37,017 nucleotides of DNA from an uncultured Alistipes sp. Lineage in GTDB: Bacteria; Bacteroidota; Bacteroidia; Bacteroidales; Rikenellaceae. Positions 7,196 to 14,812 of the stretch are shown here, in pieces. A program made the position numbers and the translations under genes. The notes beneath the pieces are model-generated. The model searched no databases. It was not told the origin of the DNA and was given only the letters and a program-made list of their open reading frames with translations. The stretch's first letter is position 1. The number at the start of each line of letters is the position of its first letter. The DNA is taken from assembly GCA_937895825.1 (NCBI GenBank), contig CALBKP010000102.1, positions 1 through 37,017 of the forward strand. Reading direction: 5' to 3'.

Positions 7196-10100
7196 TTATA
7201 CGTTAATAAAATAGTTAAGTTCATTATTATTTAGGAAGTCCATAAAATCTGCCGTGGGAGCAATATGATACTTCTTCGATCCGAGTTTTATCCTTACATC
7301 CTCTTGTCTATCGACAATGGTAAATTGTAGGGTAGTAGTGCCAGGATTACTCTCAACAGCATTGAGCAGCATATCCGTAAGCGTCGAGCATACCTCATGG
7401 ATATCAAGCTCAATACGGATCGACGTGATGCTCTCGGCTACCTCCGCAAGGTGCTGGATAGAGAGAATCTTATACTCCAACTCTGCATCCTCCTTGCCAA
7501 AGCGAGGCTGAACACGTCCTTTGATAAATAAGAAGTTATTAACTTCAATCATCAAGCCAAACTGCTGGTAATCCTTACTAAAGAGCGTGAACTCATGCAG
7601 AGTATTGTAATCCTCGAGCACGAAGCGCGCATAGCGCCTGCCATCCTTCGTAGTGAGTGGCGTAACAGATGTTACCACGCCAGCAACAGCGATATCCTTT
7701 CCATTTAGCAACGCAAGATTCGACAATTCACCGAGCTCCATCTGACACATCTTCTTAAGGATGAAGTCGAAGCGCTCGAGCGGGTGTGCCGAGAGGTAGA
7801 GGCCGATAACTTCCTTCTCCTTATTAAGTATTGCTATATTTGTCCAATCCTCAGCCGCAGGCACACGTGGTGGCTGTATATCCGAACCGCTACCACCCGA
7901 GAACATACCAAAGAGACTCTGTTGTGCATCCTGCCTATCCTGCTGCACGCGCTGACCGTAGCGCACCAACGAATCGAGGAACTGCACACCTGGCTGCTCC
8001 TCGGCAAAGAAGCGCGAGCGGTTGAAGTCTATGAGTGAGTCAAAACCTCCCGAGTAGGCTATATTTTCCAGACACTTACGGTTTACGACCGAATAGTTCA
8101 CACGCTCCATAAAGTCGTAGATCGACTTGTATGGGCCGTTGGCCTTACGCTCATCAACGATGGATTGTGATGCAGCCTCGCCAACACCCTTGATCGCCGC
8201 AAGACCAAAGCGCACATCACCCTTCTTATTGGTCGAGAACTTGAGCATAGACTCGTTGACATCGGGTCCCAAAACATCGATGCCCATGCTCTTACACTCG
8301 GTCATATAGGCCGTAACCTGCTTGATATCGTTAAGGTTTCGACTAAGCACCGTAGCCATATACTCCGACGGGAAGTGAGCCTTGATATAAGCTGTCTGGT
8401 AGGCTACCCACGAATAGCACGTGGCGTGTGACTTATTGAAGGCGTACGATGCGAACTTCTCCCAGTCCGCCCATATCTTCTCCAAGACCTTCTCATCGTG
8501 GCCATTAGACTTACCACCAGCGATAAACTTAGGCTTAAGCTCATCAAGCTTTGACTTAATCTTCTTACCCATCGCCTTACGCAGAGTGTCGGACTCACCA
8601 CGCGTAAAGTTACCCAACAAGCGCGACAAAAGCATCACCTGCTCCTGATAGACCGTAATACCATAGGTATCCTTCAGATATCGCTCCATGATGGGGATAT
8701 CGTAGACGATAGGCTTACGGCCATGCTTACGATCGATAAAGTCGGGGATATAGTCCATAGGTCCCGGACGATAGAGTGCATTCATCGCGATAAGGTCCTC
8801 GAACGTCGATGGCTGTAACTCACGAAGATACTTTTGCATGCCAGGTGACTCAAACTGGAACGTACCGATAGTTCTACCCTTGCAATATAGTTCGTATGTC
8901 TTTGCGTCGTCGATAGGGATATTGTCGATGTCGATCTTAACGCCGTGGGTCTGCTCTACATTCTCAACGGCATCTTTAATAATCGACAAGGTCTTGAGTC
9001 CGAGGAAGTCCATCTTAATTAGCCCCGTATCCTCAATAACAGCACCTTCATACTGCGTGACGAGCATATTCTCACCCGTCTCCTTGTCGGCAGCAATACT
9101 TACTGGCACCCAGTCCGTTATATCATCACGACAGATAATCGTACCGCAGGCGTGAACGCCAGTACCGCGGACATTACCCTCAAGCATCTTAGCATACTTG
9201 ATGGTATCGCGCATGATGGGGTCGGGAGACTCCTCAGCCTCCTTAAGTTCTGGTACGGCCATAATCGCATTGCGCAGGTTGACCTTAAGGAGTTTATCGC
9301 GGTCGTTGGGATCGGGAATACGATCAGGAATCCACTTACAAAGTTGGTTAGCTTGAGCAAGAGGTAGTTTCTGCACGCGAGCGACATCCTTAAGTGCCAT
9401 CTTCGTTGCCATCGTACCATAGGTGATAATGTGAGCCACCTTCTCCTTACCGTACTTCTGCGTCACCCAGTTAAGCACACGGCCACGGCCGTCGTCATCG
9501 AAGTCGATATCAATATCGGGGAGCGAAATACGGTCGGGGTTAAGAAAACGCTCGAACAGAAGGTCGTACTTGATTGGGTCAATCTGCGTAATACCCAAAC
9601 AATATGCGACAGCCGATCCTGCGGCCGATCCACGACCTGGACCTACCGACACATCAAGTTCCTCGCGAGCAGCACGTATGAAGTCCTGCACGATAAGGAA
9701 GTAGCCAGGGAAACCCATGGTTTTCATGATGTGCAACTCGAACTTTAAGCGTGTGAGCGTCTCTTCGTCAAGTTCCTCACCGTAGCGTTTATGTGCGCCA
9801 TCCATGGCGAGCTTTGCAAGATAATCAGCCTCAAGCTTTATTCGATATAGCTTGTCGTAACCTCCAAGTTTTTCAATCTTTTTATTTGCTTCATCCTCCG
9901 AGAGTACGACATTACCATTCTCGTCGCGCGTAAACTCATCGAAGATATCTCTTTCTGAATATTTCAGGCGGTAGCCCTCCTCCGTGCCAAACTCCTCTGG
10001 GATGGCAAAAGTGGGCATAATAGGAGCATGGTCGATAGAGTAACTCTCAACCTTGTTACATACCTCTACGGTGTTATCCAGCGACTCAGGAACGTAGTCG

Positions 10101-11038
10101 AAGATCGCGTTCATCTCGGCCGTGGTCTTCATCCACTCCTGCTTAGAGTATAGCATACGCTTCGGATCGTCGAGATCCTTGCCAGTACCCAAGCATATCA
10201 GACGGTCGTGCGCCTCGGCATCCTCCTCATTGACGAAGTGGACATCATTCGTACAGACGAGCTTAACGCCATGCTTATGAGCATAATCAATCAAAAACTC
10301 ATTGACCTTGAGCTGCACCTCATAAGCCTCATGGTTGGCACGTTCAACGGTGGCCTTATGTAGCTGAAGTTCGAGATAGTAGTCATCGCCAAAGATGCCA
10401 CGGTGCCACTCGATAGCTGCAGCAGCCTCCTCGTATCGCTCCTCGCGGATAAGGCGTGGCACCTCGCCACCGATACATGCCGAGCAACATATCAAGCCCT
10501 CGTGATACTTCTCCAACTCGACACGGTCAGTACGCGGACGGCCATAGAAGCCCTCCGTGTAGCCCTTTGATACAATCTTTATAAGATTCTTATAGCCCGT
10601 TTGGTTCTTGGCCAAGAGAATAAGATGGTAACCGCTCTGGTCGCCCGTTCCCTTCTCCTTATTAAATAGTCGGCGGCGAGCAACGTAGACCTCACTACCG
10701 ATAATACCCTTAAAATCGGCCTTAGGAATAGAATCGAGCTCAAGGCGAGCCTTAGCCAACGCTGCCGAAGCATCATCGCCCATCTCGGCCTCCGATGCAG
10801 TGCCATTTTCGAGTCGCTCGATAAGCCCCTGCAACGACTTAATCTTATCCTTTCTTGCTGAGTTCTTCTTTTTGACGTAGTTAAAAAACTCCTTCACGCC
10901 GAACATCGAGCCGTGGTCGGTAAGTGCAATGCCGGGCATGCCGTCAGCAATGGCCTTGTCTACAAGCTTCGAGATGCTTGCCTGACCATCCAACAGCGAA
11001 TACTGGCTGTGAACATGTAGATGTACGAACTGACGCAT
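7196..11038 (-). CDS. dnaE: DNA polymerase III subunit alpha
   Basis: The 1280-residue replicative polymerase. An N-terminal PHP domain starts with HLHVHSQYSLLDG and contains TDHGSMFG and the TNDVHF motif; its metal-binding histidines and acidic residues look intact. The polymerase palm carries the catalytic PDIDIDFDDDGRG (about 505-515). The AFNKSHATCYSW finger segment, a helix-hairpin-helix region, an OB fold (about 1115-1155) and a C-terminal tau/clamp-related region follow. A charged Lys/Glu-rich insertion of about 45 residues sits inside the PHP domain (about 57-100), as I recall for other Bacteroidales DnaE proteins. The start ATG at 11038 matches the family. It is first in a two-gene operon with trxA. 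Confidence 0.98.
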   Translation of the reverse strand: MRQFVHLHVHSQYSLLDGQASISKLVDKAIADGMPGIALTDHGSMFGVKEFFNYVKKKNSARKDKIKSLQGLIERLENGTASEAEMGDDASAALAKARLELDSIPKADFKGIIGSEVYVARRRLFNKEKGTGDQSGYHLILLAKNQTGYKNLIKIVSKGYTEGFYGRPRTDRVELEKYHEGLICCSACIGGEVPRLIREERYEEAAAAIEWHRGIFGDDYYLELQLHKATVERANHEAYEVQLKVNEFLIDYAHKHGVKLVCTNDVHFVNEEDAEAHDRLICLGTGKDLDDPKRMLYSKQEWMKTTAEMNAIFDYVPESLDNTVEVCNKVESYSIDHAPIMPTFAIPEEFGTEEGYRLKYSERDIFDEFTRDENGNVVLSEDEANKKIEKLGGYDKLYRIKLEADYLAKLAMDGAHKRYGEELDEETLTRLKFELHIMKTMGFPGYFLIVQDFIRAAREELDVSVGPGRGSAAGSAVAYCLGITQIDPIKYDLLFERFLNPDRISLPDIDIDFDDDGRGRVLNWVTQKYGKEKVAHIITYGTMATKMALKDVARVQKLPLAQANQLCKWIPDRIPDPNDRDKLLKVNLRNAIMAVPELKEAEESPDPIMRDTIKYAKMLEGNVRGTGVHACGTIICRDDITDWVPVSIAADKETGENMLVTQYEGAVIEDTGLIKMDFLGLKTLSIIKDAVENVEQTHGVKIDIDNIPIDDAKTYELYCKGRTIGTFQFESPGMQKYLRELQPSTFEDLIAMNALYRPGPMDYIPDFIDRKHGRKPIVYDIPIMERYLKDTYGITVYQEQVMLLSRLLGNFTRGESDTLRKAMGKKIKSKLDELKPKFIAGGKSNGHDEKVLEKIWADWEKFASYAFNKSHATCYSWVAYQTAYIKAHFPSEYMATVLSRNLNDIKQVTAYMTECKSMGIDVLGPDVNESMLKFSTNKKGDVRFGLAAIKGVGEAASQSIVDERKANGPYKSIYDFMERVNYSVVNRKCLENIAYSGGFDSLIDFNRSRFFAEEQPGVQFLDSLVRYGQRVQQDRQDAQQSLFGMFSGGSGSDIQPPRVPAAEDWTNIAILNKEKEVIGLYLSAHPLERFDFILKKMCQMELGELSNLALLNGKDIAVAGVVTSVTPLTTKDGRRYARFVLEDYNTLHEFTLFSKDYQQFGLMIEVNNFLFIKGRVQPRFGKEDAELEYKILSIQHLAEVAESITSIRIELDIHEVCSTLTDMLLNAVESNPGTTTLQFTIVDRQEDVRIKLGSKKYHIAPTADFMDFLNNNELNYFINV

Positions 11039-11070
11039 AGGTTGTTTTTAACTTAAATTAATTCAGCGTA

Positions 11071-11078
11071 CAAATATA
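11071..11078 (-). promoter_or_regulatory. -7 box for dnaE-trxA
   Basis: TATATTTG on the minus strand fits TAnnTTTG, 32 bases before the dnaE ATG. No clear -33 element. Confidence 0.5.
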
Positions 11079-11135
11079 GCGATAATTTTTTGGATATTTT
11101 TAGTGTGGAGATTCTATTTTTAAGAAAATTATTCT

Positions 11136-11143
11136 TACCTTTA
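11136..11143 (+). promoter_or_regulatory. Possible -7 box for the DUF2007 gene
   Basis: TACCTTTA differs from TAnnTTTG only in the last base and lies 17 bases before the ATG. Weak evidence. Confidence 0.3.
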
Positions 11144-11160
11144 CGTAAACTATTAAGACT

Positions 11161-11385
11161 ATGGATACAACGACAAACTTAACTGACACTTTGGTTGTTT
11201 TGCAAACGTACGACAACTCTACACAGGCGGAGATTGCAAGGTCGATATTGGAGTGTGCAGGCATCTTCTGTGCTTTGCATGGTGAGTATATGTCGACCAT
11301 CTACACAATTGGTGCATTTCCGGTGCGTCTTATGGTTCGAACCGAAGATTTTGAAGAGGCACAAAGCCTACTACAAAGTCGTTAG
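11161..11385 (+). CDS. DUF2007 family small protein
   Basis: A 74-residue soluble protein matching DUF2007 (putative signal-transducing proteins): a short ferredoxin-like fold with a conserved beginning (VVLQTYDNSTQAEIARSIL), a central LHGEY turn and an ending with a VRLMVRTEDFEEA stretch. The family is thought to resemble PII-type ligand-binding domains, but no function has been shown. It is transcribed alone, divergently from dnaE, and ends 5 bases before a strong terminator. The reading frame is well formed and the family match is from remembered pattern, not a search. Confidence 0.82.
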   Translation: MDTTTNLTDTLVVLQTYDNSTQAEIARSILECAGIFCALHGEYMSTIYTIGAFPVRLMVRTEDFEEAQSLLQSR

Positions 11386-11390
11386 AGAGT

Positions 11391-11420
11391 AAGTGGAGGG
11401 TATAAAACCCTCCACTTTTT
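11391..11420 (+). terminator. Terminator after the DUF2007 gene
   Basis: AAGTGGAGGG (11391-11400) pairs perfectly with CCCTCCACTT (11408-11417) around a 7-nt loop, ending in TTTTT. Confidence 0.9.
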
Positions 11421-11489
11421 AGTTGTTTGATAAGCAGTCCGTTCGAACATTCAATATGGTAGCCACATAATATAAAATGGTAAAATAAG

Positions 11490-11520
11490 TTGTATTTTCA
11501 AAAACAATCTCATATCTTTG
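11490..11520 (+). promoter_or_regulatory. Orphan Bacteroides-type promoter
   Basis: TTG at 11490-11492, a 20-base spacer and TATCTTTG at 11513-11520 make one of the best promoter matches in the window. Downstream there is no open frame longer than about a dozen codons before the opposing tRNA gene, so the product, if any, would be an RNA starting near 11527. Confidence 0.55.
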
Positions 11521-11578
11521 CGATATGAAATTTTGGAGATGAATTTATGATTTACGTCGGCTCGCTACAAATACTTGC

Positions 11579-11590
11579 ATAACATGTTAT
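11579..11590. repeat. 12-bp perfect palindrome
   Basis: ATAACATGTTAT reads the same on both strands. It lies in the gene-free stretch between the orphan promoter and the tRNA terminator; it could be a protein-binding site or a chance palindrome. Confidence 0.4.
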
Positions 11591-11611
11591 TAGAGGTGGG
11601 GCAGTAGACTG

Positions 11612-11640
11612 TAAAAAATGTGCGCCGTAAAAACGGCGCA
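11612..11640 (-). terminator. Terminator of the tRNA-Arg gene
   Basis: TGCGCCGT (11621-11628) and ACGGCGCA (11633-11640) form a perfect 8-bp GC-rich stem with an AAAA loop; on the minus strand it is followed by ATTTTTT. It starts 5 bases past the tRNA 3' end. Confidence 0.88.
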
Positions 11641-11644
11641 TGAG

Positions 11645-11716
11645 TGACTCCGAAAGGATTCGAACCTTCATCGTAAGAACCGGAATCTTAAATTCTATCC
11701 ATTGAACTACGGAGCC
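11645..11716 (-). tRNA. tRNA-Arg (anticodon CCG)
   Basis: On the minus strand a 72-nt cloverleaf folds: acceptor GGCTCCG with CGGAGTC (one G-T pair), D arm GTTC...GAAT, anticodon stem TAAGA/TCTTA around the loop TTCCGGT, a 4-nt variable region, and T arm GAAGG/CCTTT around TTCGAAT. The anticodon at positions 34-36 is CCG, so it reads the arginine codon CGG. The discriminator base is A and the terminal CCA is not encoded. It is transcribed from its own promoter (TATATTTG at 11730-11723) to the hairpin just downstream. Confidence 0.95.
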
Positions 11717-11722
11717 GCGGTG

Positions 11723-11730
11723 CAAATATA
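11723..11730 (-). promoter_or_regulatory. -7 box for tRNA-Arg
   Basis: TATATTTG on the minus strand, ending 7 bases before the tRNA 5' end, matches TAnnTTTG and is at the distance expected for a tRNA with almost no leader. Confidence 0.6.
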
Positions 11731-11751
11731 CGATTTTTTTCGTTTCATTAG

Positions 11752-11772
11752 CACTTGTCAACTGAACAAGTG
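11752..11772. promoter_or_regulatory. Inverted repeat, candidate operator of the XRE regulator
   Basis: CACTTGT (11752-11758), a 7-base spacer and ACAAGTG (11766-11772) form a perfect 7+7 dyad. It lies immediately upstream of the TAATTTTG box of the divergent regulator gene and overlaps its -33 region; the TTG at 11755-11757 is inside the left arm. A bound dimer would block this promoter and lies 22 bases from the tRNA -7 box. Confidence 0.5.
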
Positions 11773-11773
11773 T

Positions 11774-11781
11774 TAATTTTG
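11774..11781 (+). promoter_or_regulatory. -7 box of the XRE regulator gene
   Basis: TAATTTTG matches TAnnTTTG; TTG at 11755-11757 is 16 bases upstream. The start codon is 29 bases downstream. Confidence 0.5.
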
Positions 11782-11810
11782 CACCGAACGCAATGTTACT
11801 ATGATATGCT

Positions 11811-12446
11811 ATGACTAACAGATATCAAAATTGGGAGAGATTGGTCCAAGTGATCGAGTGGAGCGGAATGACTGTAAACCATTTCGCTTACGAGATTGGG
11901 CTCAATCGAGCCGAGAATCTATACCATATCAAAAAGGGTAACTATGGCATATCGTTAGAGTTAGCAAATCGCATCGTTGCTCGTTTCCCAGAGATAGATC
12001 TCACATGGTTGCTATCAGGCGTAGGCGGCATGCTCATTGAAGAGAAGTCCAATGTGAAGACACTGCCATATTTCAGGCAAGACATAGCGCAGGTATTGAT
12101 TAATATTGACCACCTTACACCAACAGAGACAATAAATTTCCCTTATTTCGTTGATTGTAGTTGCGTAGTGAGGTCGTTAGACAGAGCAATGAATGAGACC
12201 CTTGCCGTTGCATCCGATCTATTTCTACGTGAGGTAGATATAGTCGATGTGATTCAAGGTAACGAGTATATTTTATTGTATGATGGCAGGGTAGAGTGGC
12301 GCAAAGTGAGATATGTAGCTCGCGACACAAACAAGTTGCGTTTAGTTGCTCGCAACCGAGAGGAGTACCCCGATTCATTTGTCGACAGGCCTACTATTAG
12401 ACGAGCATGGCGTGTTGTTGCACGCATGGTAATACTTGAGAGTTAA
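11811..12446 (+). CDS. XRE-type helix-turn-helix regulator with S24-like C-terminal domain
   Basis: A 211-residue probable DNA-binding repressor. Residues about 7-62 form an XRE/Cro-type helix-turn-helix (MTVNHFAYEIGLNRAENLYHI ... LANRIVARFPEIDLTWLLSG), a pattern common in Bacteroidota. The C-terminal half resembles the LexA/CI-like S24 fold (VIQGNEYILLYDG, WRKVRYVARD, ending with a hydrophobic strand), but I see no serine in the position of the usual nucleophile, although a lysine is present. It may therefore be a dimerisation or ligand domain without self-cleavage. It stands alone between a divergent tRNA gene and lgt; there are no phage genes nearby. The inverted repeat in its own promoter suggests autoregulation. 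Targets are unknown. Confidence 0.8.
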   Translation: MTNRYQNWERLVQVIEWSGMTVNHFAYEIGLNRAENLYHIKKGNYGISLELANRIVARFPEIDLTWLLSGVGGMLIEEKSNVKTLPYFRQDIAQVLINIDHLTPTETINFPYFVDCSCVVRSLDRAMNETLAVASDLFLREVDIVDVIQGNEYILLYDGRVEWRKVRYVARDTNKLRLVARNREEYPDSFVDRPTIRRAWRVVARMVILES

Positions 12447-12484
12447 TTTTTTGTAATAACATATAACTTTAATTAAATAATATA

Positions 12485-13411
12485 ATGAACTTTTTATCAA
12501 TAGTATGGAACTTTGACCCGACATGCTTTATGCTGGGTAGCCTCGATATACGTTGGTACGGTATAATGTGGGCATTAGCCATCCTTGCAGCGGAGCGCAT
12601 CTGTTACTATACATTCAAGAAGGAGGGACTTCCCAATCAGACGCTTGAATCTGCCTTTATATGGATTGTCTTGGGTACGTTTATAGGCGCTCGCGTGGGT
12701 CACTGTCTTTTCTACGAGCCAGAGGTATATCTACCAGAGCCATGGCGCATAATAACGGATATTCGTGATGGTGGCATGGCAAGCCATGGTGCAACGATAG
12801 GTATTATACTTGGTATTTGGTTCTTCACGCGACGTAACCATCTGCCGTTTATCTGGGGACTCGACCGCATTGCCATTGTAGCACCACTTAGTGGCGCAAT
12901 CATCCGCCTTGGCAATCTATTTAATTCGGAGATTGTCGGTTACGAAACAGATGTACCATGGGGTTTTAAGTTCGTATATCATGATGCTCGTTACCAGTGG
13001 ATTGAGTATGCCGGCAATGTGCCTGAAGAGATTATAGCTCTTATCCCAGCACGCCATCCCGCACAACTCTATGAGGCAATATGCTATGTTATCACCTTTA
13101 CCCTGATATTCTACCTATACAATAAGAAGGATTTAGGTCGTCGCCGCCCTGGATTGCTCTTTGGAGTAGCTATGATTGGCATCTTCCTCACACGTTTCTT
13201 CCTCGAGTTCCTCAAGGAGCGTCAGGTAGACTTCGAAGCCGGTATGGCGCTTGATATGGGTCAGCTACTCAGCATACCATTTATCTTGCTTGGCGTGTAT
13301 ATGATTTATAGAGCTATGCACAAGCCTGCAGTTAGCGATGTTGGAGCAGTTGTTGCACATGCAAATCGCATGTACGCCAAAGATAATAAAAACAAGAGAG
13401 AGCGCAAATAG
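12485..13411 (+). CDS. lgt: Prolipoprotein diacylglyceryl transferase
   Basis: Lgt transfers diacylglycerol from phosphatidylglycerol to the lipobox cysteine of prolipoproteins, the first step of lipoprotein maturation in the inner membrane. The 308-residue protein has seven hydrophobic segments and the family motifs: LDIRWYGIMW near the start (Y25), MASHGA (H101), the signature RLGNLFNSEIVG (141-152) with the essential arginine and asparagine, and RHPAQLYEA. A TAACTTTA sequence at 12464-12471 is a near-match -7 box but is very close to the ATG. Its product serves several lipoproteins in this window, including the BACON protein and two RND components. The next gene starts 2 bases after the stop. 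Confidence 0.97.
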   Translation: MNFLSIVWNFDPTCFMLGSLDIRWYGIMWALAILAAERICYYTFKKEGLPNQTLESAFIWIVLGTFIGARVGHCLFYEPEVYLPEPWRIITDIRDGGMASHGATIGIILGIWFFTRRNHLPFIWGLDRIAIVAPLSGAIIRLGNLFNSEIVGYETDVPWGFKFVYHDARYQWIEYAGNVPEEIIALIPARHPAQLYEAICYVITFTLIFYLYNKKDLGRRRPGLLFGVAMIGIFLTRFFLEFLKERQVDFEAGMALDMGQLLSIPFILLGVYMIYRAMHKPAVSDVGAVVAHANRMYAKDNKNKRERK

Positions 13412-13413
13412 CT

Positions 13414-14274
13414 ATGGTAAGTGAGGTAAACAACCTTATATCCAACACTTTGATAGTAAAGCATGAGGTTTTACTTCCTGGGATTGGAACTCTGCTCTTG
13501 CAACGCAAGTCGGCATTAGTCGAGGGGCACACAATAGCTGCACCAAGCTATTATGTCGGCTTTTCGTCACAGCGAACCGCGTGCTGCATCATTGATGTAA
13601 TCGCTGAGACGGCAAATATTAGCGTTGCCCAGGCTGAGGATATATACTTGCGTTGGCGAGATAAGGTACAGACTGACGGCAATGTTTCGATTGGTGGGGT
13701 AGGCACACTACGTGGCAAGACGTTTATTACTGACCCGGAGTTTTTAACCAATATAAACAAAGATGCTGACAAGGTGGAGATTACATCTTGCCATCGTCGT
13801 TCTCGTATGATTACGCCTATTTTATTTGCTTTTTCTCTCGTTTTGGTATTGGCTCTATGTCTATATTTTGATCTATTTAGCACATCAACCAACACCATAG
13901 ATAGAATAGATGAAATAGCTGTTAATAAGGTTGATATTTCAGATGATATTCCACAACCAACAGATGTGGCAGAGTCGGCAGTTGAGTCAATTATCGAAGT
14001 GCAGCCTGAGGCTGAATCAAGATGGTATGAGTCTGATGATATTAGGCATCGTGTTGTTGTGGGGAGCTACTCAACCATAGAGAATGCCGAGCGTGCAGCG
14101 CGTGACATTGAACACGCACATACTGGCATATATTGCTCTGTTTTTACACTTGGCAAGATGTACGCCGTTGCTGTATATGGTAGCGCAGAACATGATGATT
14201 GTGTGAGCTTTAAGCGAGAGCATAGCGACATATTTAAGCAGTCGTGGATCTATACCCCCAAACGATTTAGATAA
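13414..14274 (+). CDS. Membrane protein with CCDC81-type HU domain and SPOR domain
   Basis: A 286-residue single-pass protein. Residues 1-115 resemble the prokaryotic CCDC81-like HU domains of Bacteroidota: an HU/IHF-like fold with HEVLLPGIGTLLLQ and GNVSIGGVGTLRG, each a beta-hairpin around PGIGT or GVGT. A transmembrane helix follows at about 130-153, then an acidic linker (about 155-205) and a C-terminal SPOR-like domain (about 209-284, HRVVVGSYSTIENAERAARDI). SPOR domains bind peptidoglycan stripped of stem peptides, mainly at division sites. The topology puts the HU part in the cytoplasm and SPOR in the periplasm. It is sandwiched between lgt (2-base gap) and the GtrA gene (1-base overlap). 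Whether the HU fold binds DNA or protein here is unknown. Confidence 0.85.
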   Translation: MVSEVNNLISNTLIVKHEVLLPGIGTLLLQRKSALVEGHTIAAPSYYVGFSSQRTACCIIDVIAETANISVAQAEDIYLRWRDKVQTDGNVSIGGVGTLRGKTFITDPEFLTNINKDADKVEITSCHRRSRMITPILFAFSLVLVLALCLYFDLFSTSTNTIDRIDEIAVNKVDISDDIPQPTDVAESAVESIIEVQPEAESRWYESDDIRHRVVVGSYSTIENAERAARDIEHAHTGIYCSVFTLGKMYAVAVYGSAEHDDCVSFKREHSDIFKQSWIYTPKRFR

Positions 14275-14759
14275 TGGCTATGCATTGGCTACAATCTATA
14301 CTTATCTTGCTAATTGACTTGCTCTATATCCCGCAAATAAAGAGCTGCATTTCGCGTGATATGTTCGGCTATGGCCTTTGTGGCGCAATGAACATGGCAC
14401 TTGATGCCATGTGGTACTTTTTAATTTACCATTTCATTGTAGCTGAGAGCTTTATTAACCTTGGATTTGTCGTAGTTTCGCCACATATAGCGTCACTTAT
14501 CATCGTCTTCCCGATTACGTTTTGCACCGGCTTTTGGCTTAATCGCAATGTCGCATTTCGTGTTACACATTTAGACTCATGCCGCCAGTTGCTTCGTTAT
14601 GCACTTTCTGTTATTGGATCTTTATTGATTAACTACCTATGCATGAAGTTCTTTGTTGAGAGCCTCGGCATTTGGCCAACACCATCAAAGATGTTTACGA
14701 CTATAATTTCTGCGATTTATAGCTTCTTGGTTGCTAAATTCTATACCTTTAAAGAGTGA
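14274..14759 (+). CDS. GtrA-like membrane protein
   Basis: A 161-residue protein with four predicted membrane helices and the GtrA pattern: RDMFGYGLCGAMNMALDAMWYF near the start, TFCTGFWLNRNVAF in the middle and IYSFLVAKFYTF at the end. Family members are thought to flip or help transfer polyprenyl-linked sugars; here the partner glycosyltransferase is not adjacent. The ATG overlaps the last base of the preceding stop (TAATG), showing translational coupling with the HU/SPOR gene. Confidence 0.88.
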   Translation: MAMHWLQSILILLIDLLYIPQIKSCISRDMFGYGLCGAMNMALDAMWYFLIYHFIVAESFINLGFVVVSPHIASLIIVFPITFCTGFWLNRNVAFRVTHLDSCRQLLRYALSVIGSLLINYLCMKFFVESLGIWPTPSKMFTTIISAIYSFLVAKFYTFKE

Positions 14760-14812
14760 ATCAGTAATCTACAATCAGAATATAATTTAACATAATGTAA
14801 ATATTACGACAA

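Noticed and set aside
11430..11720. tRNA-Arg as an integration site for a mobile element
   Set aside because: No duplicated tRNA 3' end, integrase or element genes are seen on either side.
11552..11761. A 69-codon open frame on the minus strand across the tRNA-Arg gene
   Set aside because: It runs through the tRNA and its terminator; tRNA structure takes precedence and the frame has no protein-like features.
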